DNA of 64,000 nt, taken from positions 806,001-870,000 of the forward strand of contig NZ_JAOPFX010000001.1 of assembly GCF_025515205.1 (NCBI RefSeq), written 5' to 3'. Positions 27,471 to 34,769 of the stretch are shown piece by piece. The DNA is from Microbacterium fluvii. GTDB taxonomy: Bacteria > Actinomycetota > Actinomycetes > Actinomycetales > Microbacteriaceae. Each line of letters begins with the position of its first letter. Within the stretch, counting starts at the first letter, position 1. The notes beneath the pieces are model-generated. The model ran no database searches, was not told where the DNA came from, and worked only from the letters and a program-made list of their open reading frames with translations. The translations under genes were made by a program, and so were the position numbers.

Positions 27471-28702
27471 CCCTCGAGCGCCGCGGCCTTGCCTCGCAGC
27501 ACGGCGGCCTCGCGCTCGTTGGCGGCGAGCCCGGCAGCGAGCCGCAGCTCCGAGCGCGCCTCCTCGGTGCGACCGAGGCGAGCGAGAAGCTCGCCCCGCA
27601 CGCTCGGCAGCAGGTGCGATCCGCCCAGCGCCCCCTCCTGCTCGAGCCGGTCGACGATGCGCAGCGCCGTCGCGGGTCCCGTCGCCATCGCCACCGCGAC
27701 CGCGCGATTGAGCTCGACGACGGGGCTCGGTGCGATGCGACCGAGCGCCTCGTACAGCACGACGATCTCATCCCAGTCGGTCGCTTCCACCGACGCCGCC
27801 ACCGCGTGCTGCTCGGCGATCGCGGCCTGCAGCGCGTAGGCGCCGCGCGCGCGACCCGACGCGTCGGCCCGCGCGAGGGCGTCGCGACCACGACGGATCT
27901 GCGCCCAGTCCCAGCGGGCGCGGTCCTGGTCGGCCAGCAGCACCGGCGCGCCGTCGGCGTCGATCCGCGCGGCGAAGCGCGAGGCCTGCAGCTCCATGAG
28001 GGCGACCAGCGCATGCGCCTCGGGCTCGCGCGGCACGAGGCCCGAGAGGATGCGCCCCAGTCGCAGAGCCTCGTGCGCGAGGTCCTCGCGCATCCATCGG
28101 TCGCCGCTGGTGGCCGCGTAGCCCTCGGTGAAGATCAGGTACACCACTCCCAGCACGCCGCCCAGTCGCTCACGCCACTGCGACGGCTCCGGAGCCTCGA
28201 AGGGCACGTGCGCGGCGGCCAGGGTCTTCTTGGCCCGCGTGATGCGCGCCTGCACCGTCGGCACCGGAACCAGCAGCATCCGCGCGATCTCCTGCGTCGA
28301 CAGGCCGCCCACCGCCCGCAGAGTGAGAGCGACCTGCGACTCGCGCGAGAGCACGGGGTGGCAGGCGGTGAACACGAGCCGCAGCACGTCGTCGTCGATG
28401 GGCTCCCAGGCGTCTTCTGCCGCCTCCGACAGATCGTGGGCCATCGCGCGGTACCGCTCGTCGAGGGCGGCGCGGCGGCGCCACTGGTCGATCGCGCGGC
28501 GCTTGGCCACCGCCGTGAGCCACGCCCCGGGGTTGCGGGGCACCCCCGCCGCCGGCCACTGCTCGAGCGCTTCGACGAGTGCCACCTGGGCGAGGTCTTC
28601 GGCAAGCCCCAGGTCGCCGGTGTGCTTGGCGAGGGTCGCGACGATGCGCGCGCCCTCGATGCGCCAGACGGCATCGATCTGGCGCGCCGTCGTCGAGATC
28701 AT
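27467..28702 (-). CDS. ECF42-type RNA polymerase sigma factor with C-terminal extension
   Basis: A 411-residue sigma factor. Region 2 is GARIVATLAKHTGDLGLAEDLAQVALVEALEQWP...NPGAWLTAVAKRRAIDQWRR, and region 4 is LTLRAVGGLSTQEIARMLLVPVPTVQARITRAKKTL. A C-terminal extension of about 200 residues, with TPR-like helices ending near LGGSHLLPSVRGELLARLGRTEEARSELRLAAGLA, defines the ECF42 group. The upstream gene, four bases away on the same strand, encodes the DGPF/YCII protein that always accompanies this group. There is no anti-sigma gene; the extension is thought to control activity. A match to the group's promoter lies before the DGPF gene. Confidence 0.85.
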   Translation of the reverse strand: MISTTARQIDAVWRIEGARIVATLAKHTGDLGLAEDLAQVALVEALEQWPAAGVPRNPGAWLTAVAKRRAIDQWRRRAALDERYRAMAHDLSEAAEDAWEPIDDDVLRLVFTACHPVLSRESQVALTLRAVGGLSTQEIARMLLVPVPTVQARITRAKKTLAAAHVPFEAPEPSQWRERLGGVLGVVYLIFTEGYAATSGDRWMREDLAHEALRLGRILSGLVPREPEAHALVALMELQASRFAARIDADGAPVLLADQDRARWDWAQIRRGRDALARADASGRARGAYALQAAIAEQHAVAASVEATDWDEIVVLYEALGRIAPSPVVELNRAVAVAMATGPATALRIVDRLEQEGALGGSHLLPSVRGELLARLGRTEEARSELRLAAGLAANEREAAVLRGKAAALEG

Positions 28703-28706
28703 CGGC

Positions 28707-29120
28707 TCACTCCGCCGCGCGCCACTGCTTCTGCTGCTGGATGTACTCGTTGTTCTGATAGTCGGCGAAGTCGCTGTCGTCGGTCATGCGGCGCACCTCG
28801 ATCTTGTTGCCGGGGCCGAGCGGTGCGCGCGTGGCCCACTCGATCGCCTCCTCCTGGGTGGCGGCCTGGATCGTCCAGAAGCCGTTGAACAGCTCGTGCG
28901 TCTCGCCGTAGGGGCCGTCGGTGACCAGGGGCGCCTCGGCGGTGAACTCCACGACCGCGCCCTGCGCCGCGTCGGTGAGTCCGTCGCCGCCCAGCAGCAC
29001 GCCGGCCTTCATCATCTGCTCGTTGTAGGCGCCCATCGCGTTGATGACCGCCTCGAAATCCATGTCTGCGTAGTCCTCGACCGATCCGCTGTTGCGCATG
29101 ATCAGCATGTACTTGGCCAT
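28707..29120 (-). CDS. DGPF/YCII-related protein (ECF42 partner)
   Basis: A 137-residue protein of the YCII/DGPF family: MAKYMLIMRNS at the N-terminus, the LTDAAQGAVVEF strand, and the signature VTDGPYGETHELFNGFWTIQAATQEEAIEWA, where DGPY replaces DGPF. The fold is a ferredoxin-like dimer of unknown biochemical function. It precedes the ECF42 sigma gene with 4 bp between, so they form one operon, and genes of this family are the usual target of their own sigma factor. GAGGACGAG precedes the ATG. Confidence 0.88.
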   Translation of the reverse strand: MAKYMLIMRNSGSVEDYADMDFEAVINAMGAYNEQMMKAGVLLGGDGLTDAAQGAVVEFTAEAPLVTDGPYGETHELFNGFWTIQAATQEEAIEWATRAPLGPGNKIEVRRMTDDSDFADYQNNEYIQQQKQWRAAE

Positions 29121-29166
29121 CTCGTCCTCCTCGGGCAGTGGGCGCCTCTCGCCCTCCTACTATCGC

Positions 29167-29193
29167 GTCGAACGGCGCCGGGCGGAATCGACA
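29167..29193 (-). promoter_or_regulatory. Candidate ECF42-dependent promoter (TGTCGA-N17-CGAC)
   Basis: On the minus strand, TGTCGA (29193-29188) and CGAC (29170-29167) are 17 bp apart, giving a start near 29160 and a leader of about 40 nt to the DGPF gene. As I recall the ECF42 work in Streptomyces, TGTCGA and CGA(T)C are the -35 and -10 elements, so the operon is probably autoregulated. The assignment depends on that remembered consensus. Confidence 0.55.
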
Positions 29194-29212
29194 TCGCCCG
29201 TAGACTTCTTCG

Positions 29213-29860
29213 GTGGCCAAGCTCTACTTCCGCTACGGGGCGATGAACTCCGGAAAGTCGACGTCGCTGCTGCAGGCCGCGTACAACTACGAGGAGCGCG
29301 GTCAGCATGTCGTGCTGGCCAAGCCCGAGATCGACACCAAGGGCGCCGACCAGATCGACAGCCGCCTGGGCGTCAAGCGCACCGTCGACTTCCTGGTGGC
29401 CCCCGACGACGATCTGCGGATGCTGTTCGCCCGTCACCGCGAGAACGTGCGGGCTGCCGCGGCCGACGCCCTCATCCCCGACACCGAGCCGCAGCACTCC
29501 GACGTGGCGTGCCTGCTCATCGACGAGGCGCAGTTCCTCACCCCTGCGCAGGTCGACGACCTGCTGAGGATCGTCGTGCTCGACCGCATTCCGGTGCTGG
29601 CATACGGCATCCGCACCGACTTCCAGACGCGGGCCTTCCCCGGCTCCGCGCGACTCATGGAACTCGCGCACAGCCTCGAAGAGCTCAAGACGATCTGCCG
29701 GTGCGGACGCAAGGCGCTGTTCAACGCGCGCCTCGTGGGAGGGCGCTTCGTCTTCGACGGCGATCAGGTCGCCATCGACGAGCTGTCGGCCGACCGCGTC
29801 ACCTACGAGTCGATGTGCGCCGAGTGCTACCTGCGTGAGTCGGGCGGGCGCCTGAGCTGA
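29213..29860 (+). CDS. tdk: Thymidine kinase
   Basis: A 215-residue type II thymidine kinase for pyrimidine salvage (thymidine to dTMP, upstream of Tmk at 46193). The P-loop is GAMNSGKSTSLLQAAYNYEERG, Walker B-like CLLIDEAQFLTPAQ follows, and the lasso region carries a zinc site: CRCGRKALFNARL then CAECY. The GTG at 29213 lies 6 nt after TAGACT (29201-29206) with no ribosome site, so it is probably leaderless. The promoter region is shared back to back with the DGPF/ECF42 operon. Confidence 0.95.
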   Translation: MAKLYFRYGAMNSGKSTSLLQAAYNYEERGQHVVLAKPEIDTKGADQIDSRLGVKRTVDFLVAPDDDLRMLFARHRENVRAAAADALIPDTEPQHSDVACLLIDEAQFLTPAQVDDLLRIVVLDRIPVLAYGIRTDFQTRAFPGSARLMELAHSLEELKTICRCGRKALFNARLVGGRFVFDGDQVAIDELSADRVTYESMCAECYLRESGGRLS

Positions 29861-29863
29861 CGC

Positions 29864-30685
29864 TCACCCCTCCTGAGGGCGGGCGGAGCGGCGCCGCGGC
29901 GGGAGCGGAACGAGCATCGAGACGGTCTTCTGGTACTCGCGGTACGCGGGGTGCCTGCCCGCCGAGATCGACTCGGTGAAGATCGTCGATCCGATGAACA
30001 GCACCGTCAGCAGCACGGCGCCCGCGATCGTCGGGTTCAGCCAGGCGGACGCCGCGACCGCGCCGAAGGCGTAGAAGACCCACCACTGCGCCTGCTCGAA
30101 GAAGAAGTTGGGATGCCGGCTCCAGGCGAAGAGCCCCGTCGTGACGAATCCTGGCTCGAGCGTGCCGCCCGCGGCCTTCTTGGCGCGGTGGAAGTCCCAC
30201 TGCTGCTGGTCGGCGGCGAACTCGCCGACCAGGAACGCGGCGAACAGCACGGCGAGCACGACGTCGCCGACGGTCAGCGGTGCGGGGTGCGCCCAGGCGA
30301 GGGCCGCCGGCAGCGTGATGAGCACGAGCAGCGCGTTCTGATAGAGCACGATGAACAGCAGATTGAAGGCCTGGAACTGCCACGGCTTCATCCGCCCTCG
30401 GAGGATCGCCCAGCGGTAGTCCTCCATGCCGGTGTAGCCGCCCTTGCGGGCGAAGTTGAAGGTCAGCCGTGCGCCCCACGCGGTCACGAGCACCGCCATG
30501 AGCACGAGGCGGGCAGCATCCGCTCCCTCGGCGAGAGCCGCGATCGCGAACACCCACACGTAGACCACCGGAACGATCGACCACAGCCGGTCGACCCACG
30601 AGGTGTCCTTCGTGATGAGCGAGGCGACCCAGCAGAACACGCACACGGCCGCGGCGATGACGATCACGATCAGCAGGGGATCCAT
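29864..30685 (-). CDS. DUF1295 membrane protein (steroid 5-alpha reductase-like fold)
   Basis: A 273-residue integral membrane protein with about seven helices. The C-terminal half has the DUF1295/isoprenylcysteine methyltransferase-like signature: QQWDFHRAKKAAGGTLEPGFVTTGLFAWSRHPNFFFEQAQWWVFYAF, and near the end ISAGRHPAYREYQKTVSMLVPLPPR. Relatives are annotated as steroid 5-alpha reductase family proteins, probably lipid or isoprenoid enzymes using NADPH; the substrate is unknown. The ATG at 30685 lies 6 nt after TACGCT (minus strand 30697-30692), so it appears leaderless. A longer frame to 30817 would run through the operators of the next gene and is rejected. Confidence 0.85.
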   Translation of the reverse strand: MDPLLIVIVIAAAVCVFCWVASLITKDTSWVDRLWSIVPVVYVWVFAIAALAEGADAARLVLMAVLVTAWGARLTFNFARKGGYTGMEDYRWAILRGRMKPWQFQAFNLLFIVLYQNALLVLITLPAALAWAHPAPLTVGDVVLAVLFAAFLVGEFAADQQQWDFHRAKKAAGGTLEPGFVTTGLFAWSRHPNFFFEQAQWWVFYAFGAVAASAWLNPTIAGAVLLTVLFIGSTIFTESISAGRHPAYREYQKTVSMLVPLPPRRRSARPQEG

Positions 30686-30742
30686 GCCGCCAGCGTAGGG
30701 GAGGAGCGGCGCCGGACCGCGTATACCGCATCGCGCGCCGAG

Positions 30743-30781
30743 TTGCATGGTCAGACCACCGTGGGTATCGTGGTCGGGCCA
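30743..30781 (+). promoter_or_regulatory. Promoter with two FadR/LldR-type operators
   Basis: TTGCAT (30743-30748) and TATCGT (30766-30771) make a -35/-10 pair with 17-bp spacing. A perfect palindrome TGGTC-A-GACCA (30748-30758) fills the spacer, and a near-perfect TGGTC-G-GGCCA (30771-30781) covers the start region; centres are 23 bp apart. FadR-subfamily GntR proteins recognise TGGTnnnACCA-like sites, so the adjacent regulator probably represses itself and the lactate dehydrogenase. Confidence 0.7.
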
Positions 30782-30798
30782 CAACGACGAGGAGCCCC

Positions 30799-31506
30799 GT
30801 GACCGAACCTGCTGCACGCGCCTGGCGCGTGGTCTTCGACAAGATCGAGAACGATCTGCTGGAGGGCCGCTATGGCCCTGGCGATCGCCTGCCCCCCGAG
30901 CGAGAGCTCGCCGCCACCCTGGGAGTGGGCCGCTCGAGCGTGCGCGAAGCGCTGCGCGTGCTCGAGGTCATGGGCCTCATCAAGACCGGCACGGGGTCTG
31001 GCCCGACGTCGGGCGCCATCATCATCTCCACGCCGCACGGGGGACTGGCCGCCTTCCTGCGCCTGCAGGTCGCGGCAAAGGGGTTCGAGATCAGCGACGT
31101 CGTCGACACCCGCCTCATCCTCGAGGCGTGGTCGGTGGGCCATCTCGCCGCAGACGACCACCGCGATCTCGGCGAGGTCGCCTCGACCCTCGAGGCGATG
31201 CGGGTGCCGAACCTCACTCCGGAGGAGTTCCTGGCCCTCGACGCCCAGTTCCACCTGAGGCTCGCCGATGCCGCGGGCAACACCATCGTGGCCGCCACGA
31301 TGGGGGGCCTGCGCAGCGCCATCGAGAGCTATGTGCAGCGCGGCGCGTCCGCCGTCGAGGACTGGCCGGCCATGGTGGCGCACCTGGTCGCCGAGCACGA
31401 CGGCATCATCGCCGCCATCGAGGCGGGCGACGCCGACACCGCCCGTGAGCTCGTGCGCGCCCACATCACCGGCTACTACGCCGCCACCGGCCTCTCCCGC
31501 GTCTGA
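30799..31506 (+). CDS. GntR-family transcriptional regulator, FadR/LldR subfamily
   Basis: A 235-residue repressor. The N-terminal winged helix (about residues 8-75) reads [41 protein letters not shown], classic GntR. The C-terminal all-helical FCD domain (about 95-225) has the metal and ligand residues in [32 protein letters not shown] and [23 protein letters not shown] lies before the GTG at 30799. The lactate dehydrogenase gene follows 41 bp downstream, so an LldR-like role (derepression by L-lactate) is likely. Two operators overlap its promoter. Confidence 0.85.
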   Translation: MTEPAARAWRVVFDKIENDLLEGRYGPGDRLPPERELAATLGVGRSSVREALRVLEVMGLIKTGTGSGPTSGAIIISTPHGGLAAFLRLQVAAKGFEISDVVDTRLILEAWSVGHLAADDHRDLGEVASTLEAMRVPNLTPEEFLALDAQFHLRLADAAGNTIVAATMGGLRSAIESYVQRGASAVEDWPAMVAHLVAEHDGIIAAIEAGDADTARELVRAHITGYYAATGLSRV

Positions 31507-31547
31507 CGCGCGTCGACACGACATCCGACAACAAGAAGGAAGCACCC

Positions 31548-32819
31548 ATGGTCCAGCGCCAGCTGCCCAAGCCCGCAGAGCTGCTCGAGCTCATGCAGTT
31601 CAAAAAGCCCGAGCTCGACGGCCGCAAGCGCCGCCTCGACGCGGCTCTGACGATCTCCGACCTCCGCACGATCGCGAAGCGTCGCACGCCGAAGGCCGCG
31701 TTCGACTACACCGACGGCGCGGCGGAGGGCGAACTGTCGCTGGCCCGCGCTCGGCAGGCGTTCCAGGACATCGAGTTCCACCCGGGCATCCTGACCCCCG
31801 CGCCCGATCTCGACACGTCGGTCGAGATCCTCGGCGGGCCATCGGCCCTGCCGTTCGGCATCGCCCCGACCGGGTTCACCCGCCTCATGCAGACCGAAGG
31901 CGAGACGGCGGGGGCGGGAGCGGCCGGTGCCGCCGGCATCCCGTTCACCCTCTCGACCCTCGGGACGACGTCGATCGAAGACGTCAGGAAGGCCAACCCG
32001 CACGGGCGCAACTGGTTCCAGCTGTACGTCATGCGCGATCGTGACATCTCATACGGGCTCGCCCGTCGCGCGGCGGCGGCCGGCTTCGACACGCTGCAGT
32101 TCACCGTCGACACTCCGGTCGCAGGGGCGCGCCTGCGCGACAAGCGCAACGGCTTCTCGATCCCGCCGCAGCTGACTCTCGGCACGATCGTCAACGCGAT
32201 CCCGCGGCCGTGGTGGTGGATCGACTTCCTGACGACCCCGAAGCTCGAGTTCGCCTCGCTGTCGACGACCGGCGGCACCGTGGGGGAGCTGCTGGACGCC
32301 GCGATGGACCCGACGATCAGCTACGAGGATCTCGCGGTGATCCGTGACCTCTGGCCAGGCAAGCTCGTCGTCAAGGGGGTGCAGAACGTCGAGGACTCCA
32401 AGAAGCTGGTCGACCTGGGCGTCGACGGCATCATCCTGTCCAACCACGGCGGGCGTCAGCTCGACCGTGCGCCGATCCCGTTCCACCTGCTGCCGAAGGT
32501 CGTGCGAGAGGTCGGCAAGGACGCCACGATCATGATCGACACCGGCATCATGAACGGCGCCGACATCGTGGCCTCGATGGCGCTCGGCGCCAAGTTCACC
32601 CTCATCGGCCGTGCCTACCTCTACGGCCTCATGGCCGGTGGCCGCCAGGGCGTCGACCGCACCATCGCGATCCTGCGCAGCGAGATCGAGCGCACGATGC
32701 GACTGCTGGGAGTCTCGACGATCGCCGAGCTCGAGCCCAGGCACGTCACGCAGCTGCAGCGCCTGTCGCCGGTCGCCCAGCCGGCCGCGCGCGCACCGCG
32801 ACGCGTCGCCGCGAAGTAG
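31548..32819 (+). CDS. lldD: FMN-dependent L-lactate dehydrogenase (alpha-hydroxy-acid oxidase family)
   Basis: A 423-residue TIM-barrel flavoenzyme that probably oxidises L-lactate to pyruvate and passes electrons to quinone. It has [23 protein letters not shown], the substrate and flavin segments [17 protein letters not shown] and [13 protein letters not shown], then [34 protein letters not shown] with catalytic base His300 and Arg303, and [19 protein letters not shown]. Length is slightly above glycolate oxidases because of both termini. AAGGA precedes the ATG. It is downstream of the LldR-like gene; other 2-hydroxy acids cannot be excluded as substrates. Confidence 0.88.
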   Translation: MVQRQLPKPAELLELMQFKKPELDGRKRRLDAALTISDLRTIAKRRTPKAAFDYTDGAAEGELSLARARQAFQDIEFHPGILTPAPDLDTSVEILGGPSALPFGIAPTGFTRLMQTEGETAGAGAAGAAGIPFTLSTLGTTSIEDVRKANPHGRNWFQLYVMRDRDISYGLARRAAAAGFDTLQFTVDTPVAGARLRDKRNGFSIPPQLTLGTIVNAIPRPWWWIDFLTTPKLEFASLSTTGGTVGELLDAAMDPTISYEDLAVIRDLWPGKLVVKGVQNVEDSKKLVDLGVDGIILSNHGGRQLDRAPIPFHLLPKVVREVGKDATIMIDTGIMNGADIVASMALGAKFTLIGRAYLYGLMAGGRQGVDRTIAILRSEIERTMRLLGVSTIAELEPRHVTQLQRLSPVAQPAARAPRRVAAK

Positions 32820-32837
32820 CCCCGAGCCCCACCCCGC

Positions 32838-32894
32838 TTACGGTCACGACGCGCCGCGTCGCAAGCCGCGTCGCACGGCGCGTCGCGACCGTAA
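32838..32894. repeat. Long imperfect palindrome between convergent genes (terminator or REP-like)
   Basis: Arms of 19 bp (32838-32856 and 32876-32894) pair with one mismatch, and the 19-bp middle contains more copies of GCGTCGC. It lies between the convergent lldD and HAD genes, so a bidirectional terminator is the simplest reading. There is no T-run, and the internal GCGTCGC repetition resembles REP/BIME elements. Confidence 0.6.
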
Positions 32895-32900
32895 ACAGAG

Positions 32901-33653
32901 TCAGAGGGTGGGGATGAGCCGTTCGAGATACTCGGCGGTCTCTTCCCACCCCTCGACGGCCTGGCACCGCACCCCCATCGCGAGCACCGGGTAGTCGTTG
33001 CCGTCGGGGTCGAGCCGGTCGCCGACGAACAGCATGTCGTCGAGATCGATGCCGGTCTGCTCGGCGAGGCGGGCCATGCCGTAGGCCTTGTCGATGCCAC
33101 GCTCGGTGATGTCGACCGAGGTCGATCCGCCGGAGCGCACCTCGAGGTCGGGGAGCAGGTCGGCGACGGCCGCGCGCAGCGTGTTCTTCTTGTGGCCGGT
33201 CGGGTCCCACGCGGTCTTGGCGTGCACAGGGGCGGTCTGCCCCAGCGCCGAGAAGGTGATCTGGGAGCCGCGGTCCTCGAGGATCTCGCCCCAGGTCTCG
33301 CTCTCCCACAGCCCGAGCCGTCGCGCCTCGCCCTCGACGGCGGCGAGCGCGCGCGTCTTCTGGTCGTCGCTGAGCGTGCGTGCATAGACCGTCGTGACGT
33401 CGCCGTCGCTCAGCCGGTAGTACTGCGTTCCGCACGTGGGCAGCAGGTGGAAGCGCGCCAGGACGGATGCCGAGGCCTGCGGCAGCCGGTCGACGACCTG
33501 TGCGCGGAACTGCCCGAGCTGCCCGCCGGAGATGATCGCCACCTCGACGCGCTCGGCCAGCGCCACCAGCAGATCACCCATGCGCGGGTCGATCGCCGTC
33601 TTCGACGGGGCGAGTGTGTCGTCGAGATCGAAGGCGACGAGTCGGGTGGGCAC
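32901..33653 (-). CDS. HAD-IIB family hydrolase (phosphomannomutase/sugar phosphatase-like)
   Basis: A 250-residue HAD protein. Motif I is AFDLDDTLAPSKTAID, motif II is EVAIISGGQLGQF, and motifs III/IV are GIDKAYGMARLAEQTG and MLFVGDRLDPDGNDYPVLAMG. The C2B cap between them has ITFSALGQTAPVHAK, similar to eukaryotic-type phosphomannomutase and sucrose- or mannosyl-phosphatase relatives. The GTG at 33653 is the first start that leaves motif I intact. It is alone on this strand between tRNA-Pro and lldD. Substrate is unknown; a sugar phosphate is likely. Confidence 0.8.
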   Translation of the reverse strand: MPTRLVAFDLDDTLAPSKTAIDPRMGDLLVALAERVEVAIISGGQLGQFRAQVVDRLPQASASVLARFHLLPTCGTQYYRLSDGDVTTVYARTLSDDQKTRALAAVEGEARRLGLWESETWGEILEDRGSQITFSALGQTAPVHAKTAWDPTGHKKNTLRAAVADLLPDLEVRSGGSTSVDITERGIDKAYGMARLAEQTGIDLDDMLFVGDRLDPDGNDYPVLAMGVRCQAVEGWEETAEYLERLIPTL

Positions 33654-33673
33654 GGCTCTCCTCAGGCTATGTG

Positions 33674-33701
33674 AAAGGCCCCGCCTGGCGGCGGGGCCTT
33701 T
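33674..33701 (-). terminator. Terminator hairpin downstream of tRNA-Pro
   Basis: Perfect 12-bp stem (33674-33685 with 33690-33701), four-base loop, AAA/TTT at the base and a short T-run on the minus strand. It ends the tRNA-Pro transcript before the HAD gene begins. Confidence 0.85.
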
Positions 33702-33707
33702 CTGTGC

Positions 33708-33784
<77 letters not shown>

Positions 33785-33802
33785 TTTTGCAACCCTCCGA
33801 GT

Positions 33803-34750
33803 CTACCCGATGTCGGAGGCTGTCTCGTACGCGCGGGGGGTCAGGGTGATCACGGAGACCTCCGGGCGGCATCCGAAGCGCACCGGCGCGTAGATGGAGT
33901 GGCCGAGGCCCGCGCTCACGTTCAGCGGCACGGTGCGGCCCTCGTGGGTCCAGGTGCTGAGGCCCCGCGCCTGATCGAGCGGGATGTCGCAGTTGGCCAC
34001 GATGGCCTTCGGAGAGAACGGGATCCGCACCTGCCCGCCGTGGGTGTGCCCGGCCCACAGCGTGTCGGCGCCGAGGTCGACGAAGGCGTCGAGCACGCGC
34101 CGGTACGGCGCGTGGGTGACCCCGAGGGTCAGGGCGGCCTCGCCGGTGGAGCGCAGGTGCGACAGCATCCCCGGGAGCACGTCGAGGTCGTCCCACCCGC
34201 GGTGCGCATCGCTGACGCCGAAGACGTCGAGGCGCATGCCGAGCAGGTCGAGCGAGCCCACCGCATTGTTGAGGTCGATCCAGCCGAGGTCGTCGGCGAG
34301 GTAGCCGTCGAGCGCTCCGGTGTCGAGCGGCTCTGGCGTGGGCGGCACGCGCGACGGGCCGGTGAAGTACTTGAACGGGTTGCGGGGACTCGGCGCGATG
34401 TGGTCGTTCGAGCCGTGCACGAACACACCGGGGATGCCCCGAAGGGGAACGAGCGCACGACGCAGGCCCGCAAGACCGTCGACGTGACCGAGATTGTCAC
34501 CCGTGTTCACGACGAGATCTGGGCGCTCCTGGTCGGCCAGGCGGGCGATCCAGTCCTGCTTGCGGCGCTGCCACGGCGCCATGTGCGCGTCGGAGAGATG
34601 CAGCACCCGCAGCGGGGGAGCGCCCACGGGCAGCACCGCGAGTTGGTGCCGGCGCACCGTGAACAGGTAGCGCTCGATGCCGACTCCCCACGCCGCTGCG
34701 CCGACGCCGACCGCCCCCACCGCGCCGAACGCGGTGAGGGCGGTCTTCAT
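33803..34750 (-). CDS. Membrane-anchored metallophosphoesterase
   Basis: A 315-residue calcineurin-like phosphoesterase (YkuE-type). An uncleaved N-terminal helix ([30 protein letters not shown]) would tether it to the membrane. Metal-binding motifs follow in order: [34 protein letters not shown] and [13 protein letters not shown]. The ATG at 34750 is chosen over a longer open frame that overlaps the penicillin-binding protein. Its start lies 19 bp after that gene's stop on the same strand, so the two are probably co-transcribed. The substrate is unknown; related proteins act on nucleotide or lipid phosphoesters. Confidence 0.87.
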   Translation of the reverse strand: MKTALTAFGAVGAVGVGAAAWGVGIERYLFTVRRHQLAVLPVGAPPLRVLHLSDAHMAPWQRRKQDWIARLADQERPDLVVNTGDNLGHVDGLAGLRRALVPLRGIPGVFVHGSNDHIAPSPRNPFKYFTGPSRVPPTPEPLDTGALDGYLADDLGWIDLNNAVGSLDLLGMRLDVFGVSDAHRGWDDLDVLPGMLSHLRSTGEAALTLGVTHAPYRRVLDAFVDLGADTLWAGHTHGGQVRIPFSPKAIVANCDIPLDQARGLSTWTHEGRTVPLNVSAGLGHSIYAPVRFGCRPEVSVITLTPRAYETASDIG

Positions 34751-34769
34751 GCCCTGCGTGGCCAACGGC

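Noticed and set aside
24550..28014. 1154-codon antisense open frame
   Set aside because: Shadow of the adhesin, the Pyr_excise gene and part of the sigma gene in a wrong frame; no start context and no recognisable domain.
30686..30817. N-terminal extension of the DUF1295 protein
   Set aside because: The extra residues are not membrane-like and the DNA carries a -10 box and two operators for the divergent gene.
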